Part shown: positions 62,241 to 64,000 of the stretch, one piece after another
Layout: each line of letters opens with the position of its first letter
Numbering within the stretch: the stretch's first letter is position 1
Assembly (NCBI GenBank): GCA_039180025.1
Contig: JBCDDZ010000013.1
Coordinates: 9,168-73,167, forward strand
Source of the DNA: Algisphaera sp039180025
Lineage (GTDB): Bacteria > Planctomycetota > Phycisphaerae > Phycisphaerales > Phycisphaeraceae
Length of the DNA stretch: 64,000 bases
Direction of reading: 5' to 3'
The notes under the pieces: model-generated
Told to the model about the DNA's origin: nothing
Database searches by the model: none
Seen by the model: the letters and a program-made list of their open reading frames with translations, nothing else
Position numbers and translations under genes: made by a program

Positions 62241-63032
62241 TCAGGCTGCTTCCTGCTTACGGCGACGGCCGGCTAAGAGAGCCAAGCCAGCACCGAGCAG
62301 CGTCATCGCCCCGGGCTCGGGGATATTAAACGCGGTGAGGTTTTCACCCGACGTATCGATGGCGATGTTGTCGATGACAAAAGTCGAACCAACGTTGCCG
62401 TTGTTAGGCCGGACCAGGAAGTTCGGCACCGCGAAGTCGCCGTTACCGGTACTGGCAGTCTAAGTTGCATCATCAGCGATCTGGGTCTGCGTCGCAAAAG
62501 CTCCGCCGAGAATCCATAGGTCAAATGTATTGGCGGTGGTGTTGATTACGCTCCAGACGGTGTATTGGGTATCGGCCTCATACGAGCTGCCGGTACTCGG
62601 CGAATTAAGCCCGTTGCCTCCGAAAGCCTGCAAATCACCGTTGACGAGTCGAAGTGCTCCGACAGCTTGATTGATATTGGGGGTGGTGGAGCCATTATCG
62701 ACCGCGAGGCCGACAATGACATCACCTGCAAGGTCGAGGGCAGCGATGTCAAAGGCGATCGTCGCCAACGAATCATCGGGGACGGTCGGGCTGGAAATGA
62801 CGTACGCTTCGCCCGAGTCGGTGATGTTCCCGGCGAGGTTGCCGGGGTCGCCGGCGGCGATCACCGTGTTTGAGGTCCCGACAACCGCCGTGGTGGTTTC
62901 TACCCAGCCGCCAGCCGTCCAGTTATCGCCGGCTGTGAAGCCTTGGAAGTCTTCAATGATGGTCACCGCGGCAGAAGCAGAGCCTGCACATAAAGAGGCG
63001 GCGAACATACCCGTTACGATTTTTTTTACCAT
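62241..63032 (-). pseudogene. PEP-CTERM secreted protein with one in-frame TAG
   Basis: 263 sense codons are read in one frame from the ATG at 63032 (Shine-Dalgarno AGGAG) to the stop at 62241, except for a TAG at 62462-62460, codon 191. Before it are the signal peptide (MFAASLCAGSASA) and a beta-rich domain; after it TASTGNGDFAVPNFLV leads into the PEP-CTERM signal IPEPGAMTLLGAG and GRRRKQEAA. The remainder has no other damage. A CAG to TAG change would explain it, giving a protein without its sorting signal. Confidence 0.85.
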
Positions 63033-63172
63033 CTCGATTCTCCTATAACATGGGCTAAAATAAAAACAATATAAATGATGGCCGGTTTGCGAGAGGTTCT
63101 ATTCACTCTCTTGTCCACAGGGCTGAGCAATCAACCAAACATATAACCATCAAACAAAAACAGTGAAGGGGT

Positions 63173-63964
63173 TTACCGATCTAACATGAAATCCAAAAAC
63201 TCGTCGTAGCGGTTAAAGGCAGCGCCGTCGAGGATGGCGGTGGGGGTGGTGATCCGAGAGACCAGGAAGTCGAATGCTTCTTGGCTGCCGTAATAGCTTG
63301 TACTTCCGTCTTGCAGCCCGGCATTATGGCCACGCCCTTCGAGGTGTGCCTGACGGTCCGGGCGGCTGACGACATCGATACTTAGTACATCGTTTTCGAT
63401 AAAGTCGTCGATACGCGGATATCGACGGGTGACGACGCCGCCGAAGGGTGGAGGAACGGTCCCGTCCAAGTTTTGGGTTCGTGGGTTGAAGTGATACGAA
63501 GTGAAAACCTGAGTGTTGGTTGAGGTCGAAGATTGGGCTGGCCAGACGGGGTTGTTTTGATTACCAAAGGTAAAGCGTTCGAACTCCATGGAAGGGCAAT
63601 AGAAGCCTTCCGGAGCTTCGAAATAGCCCTGATCGAACAAGATCCCGAGGTTATGGAAGGCAGGCCCCCCGTCAGGCGCGGCCCCGATTTGGGCGGCAAC
63701 CTGCGTCCGCTGCGTCACCCGCACGTCGTTGGGCGTATTAGGAAAGTCGATGGTTACCACCGGGAGAAAGCCATCGAAATCCAAGGTGTAGGCGGTCGCG
63801 GAGACGATCTGCTGCCGGATATTCGAAGCACAGGAAATCGTACGGGCCTGCTCCCGGGCGGCGGTCAAAGCGGGGAGAAGGATGCCGATCAACAGGGCGA
63901 TGATCGAGATGACTACCAATAACTCGATCAGGGTGAATGCATTGCGTTTCTGGGCTTGTTTCAT
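63173..63964 (-). CDS. Pseudopilin, cassette 3
   Basis: 263 residues from the ATG at 63964 (MKQAQKRNA-FTLIELLVVIS). Cleavage follows Ala9 rather than Gly; Glu at +5 is kept. Helix ends LLPALTAAREQARTISCASN. The rest is a globular domain with FYCPSMEF. An in-frame start 11 codons upstream is less likely. It lies 140 bases before the PEP-CTERM gene on the same strand; an AT-rich spacer separates them. Confidence 0.87.
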   Translation of the reverse strand: MKQAQKRNAFTLIELLVVISIIALLIGILLPALTAAREQARTISCASNIRQQIVSATAYTLDFDGFLPVVTIDFPNTPNDVRVTQRTQVAAQIGAAPDGGPAFHNLGILFDQGYFEAPEGFYCPSMEFERFTFGNQNNPVWPAQSSTSTNTQVFTSYHFNPRTQNLDGTVPPPFGGVVTRRYPRIDDFIENDVLSIDVVSRPDRQAHLEGRGHNAGLQDGSTSYYGSQEAFDFLVSRITTPTAILDGAAFNRYDEFLDFMLDR

Positions 63965-64000
63965 GGGGCGGCTCGGGGTAAAGGGGGCCTCAGGCACGGG

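Noticed and set aside
62241..62429. A separate 62-residue protein after the TAG
   Set aside because: It has no Shine-Dalgarno and consists only of the tail of the PEP-CTERM gene, in the same frame as the part before the stop.

Overview
The window is high-GC DNA with the gene content of a marine planctomycete, most likely class Phycisphaerae. The pointers are three PEP-CTERM proteins, four type II secretion-style pseudopilins with an FTLIELLVV start and a C-terminal DGHV-type motif, one LEPR-XLL surface protein, XylR-type LacI/AraC hybrid regulators, and several S1 sulfatases and polysaccharide lyases. The assignment rests on protein families only; there is no rRNA in the window.

Layout. Bases 1-15,650 are mostly housekeeping: a GH144-like glucanase, Sua5, a TlyA-like methyltransferase, a PadR regulator with its membrane partner, a RAYT transposase with its REP palindromes, a complete iscR-iscS-iscU-iscA operon, adenylate kinase, an SDR epimerase, a GT39-type glycosyltransferase, and parB beside two parS sites in an AT-rich spacer. 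From 15,650 to the end the window is a carbohydrate-scavenging region: an ABC importer lacking an ATPase gene (15.6-19.9 kb), a LacI regulator, a 2-hydroxyacid dehydrogenase, and then the polysaccharide loci.

The most striking organisation is a repeated cassette. On the plus strand at 24.4-32.1 kb the order is PEP-CTERM protein, FAD oxidoreductase, pseudopilin, lyase-like beta-helix protein, second FAD oxidoreductase, with a XylR-type regulator divergent. On the minus strand at 49.1-41.8 kb the order is PEP-CTERM protein, homologous FAD oxidoreductase, pseudopilin, pseudopilin, GH2-like protein, XylR-type regulator. A third, partial set (pseudopilin, PEP-CTERM, DUF4838) lies at 64.0-59.4 kb. 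The second cassette is decaying: an IS630-family element sits inside its first pseudopilin gene with a clean TA duplication, and its GH2-like gene has lost its catalytic middle. The PEP-CTERM gene of the third set carries one in-frame TAG.

Other parts: three sulfatases, two homologous two-module pectate-lyase-like proteins (one with a signal peptide, one with LEPR-XLL), a NagB-LmbE fusion with a divergent NagC-like ROK regulator and a downstream lipoprotein alginate lyase, tRNA-Gly(CCC), and decayed IS5 and IS3 remnants.

Gene expression signals are unusual. Seven genes have a TAnnnT hexamer exactly 6 bases before the start codon, the layout expected of leaderless transcripts; other genes have ordinary Shine-Dalgarno leaders. 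I used this to choose several starts.
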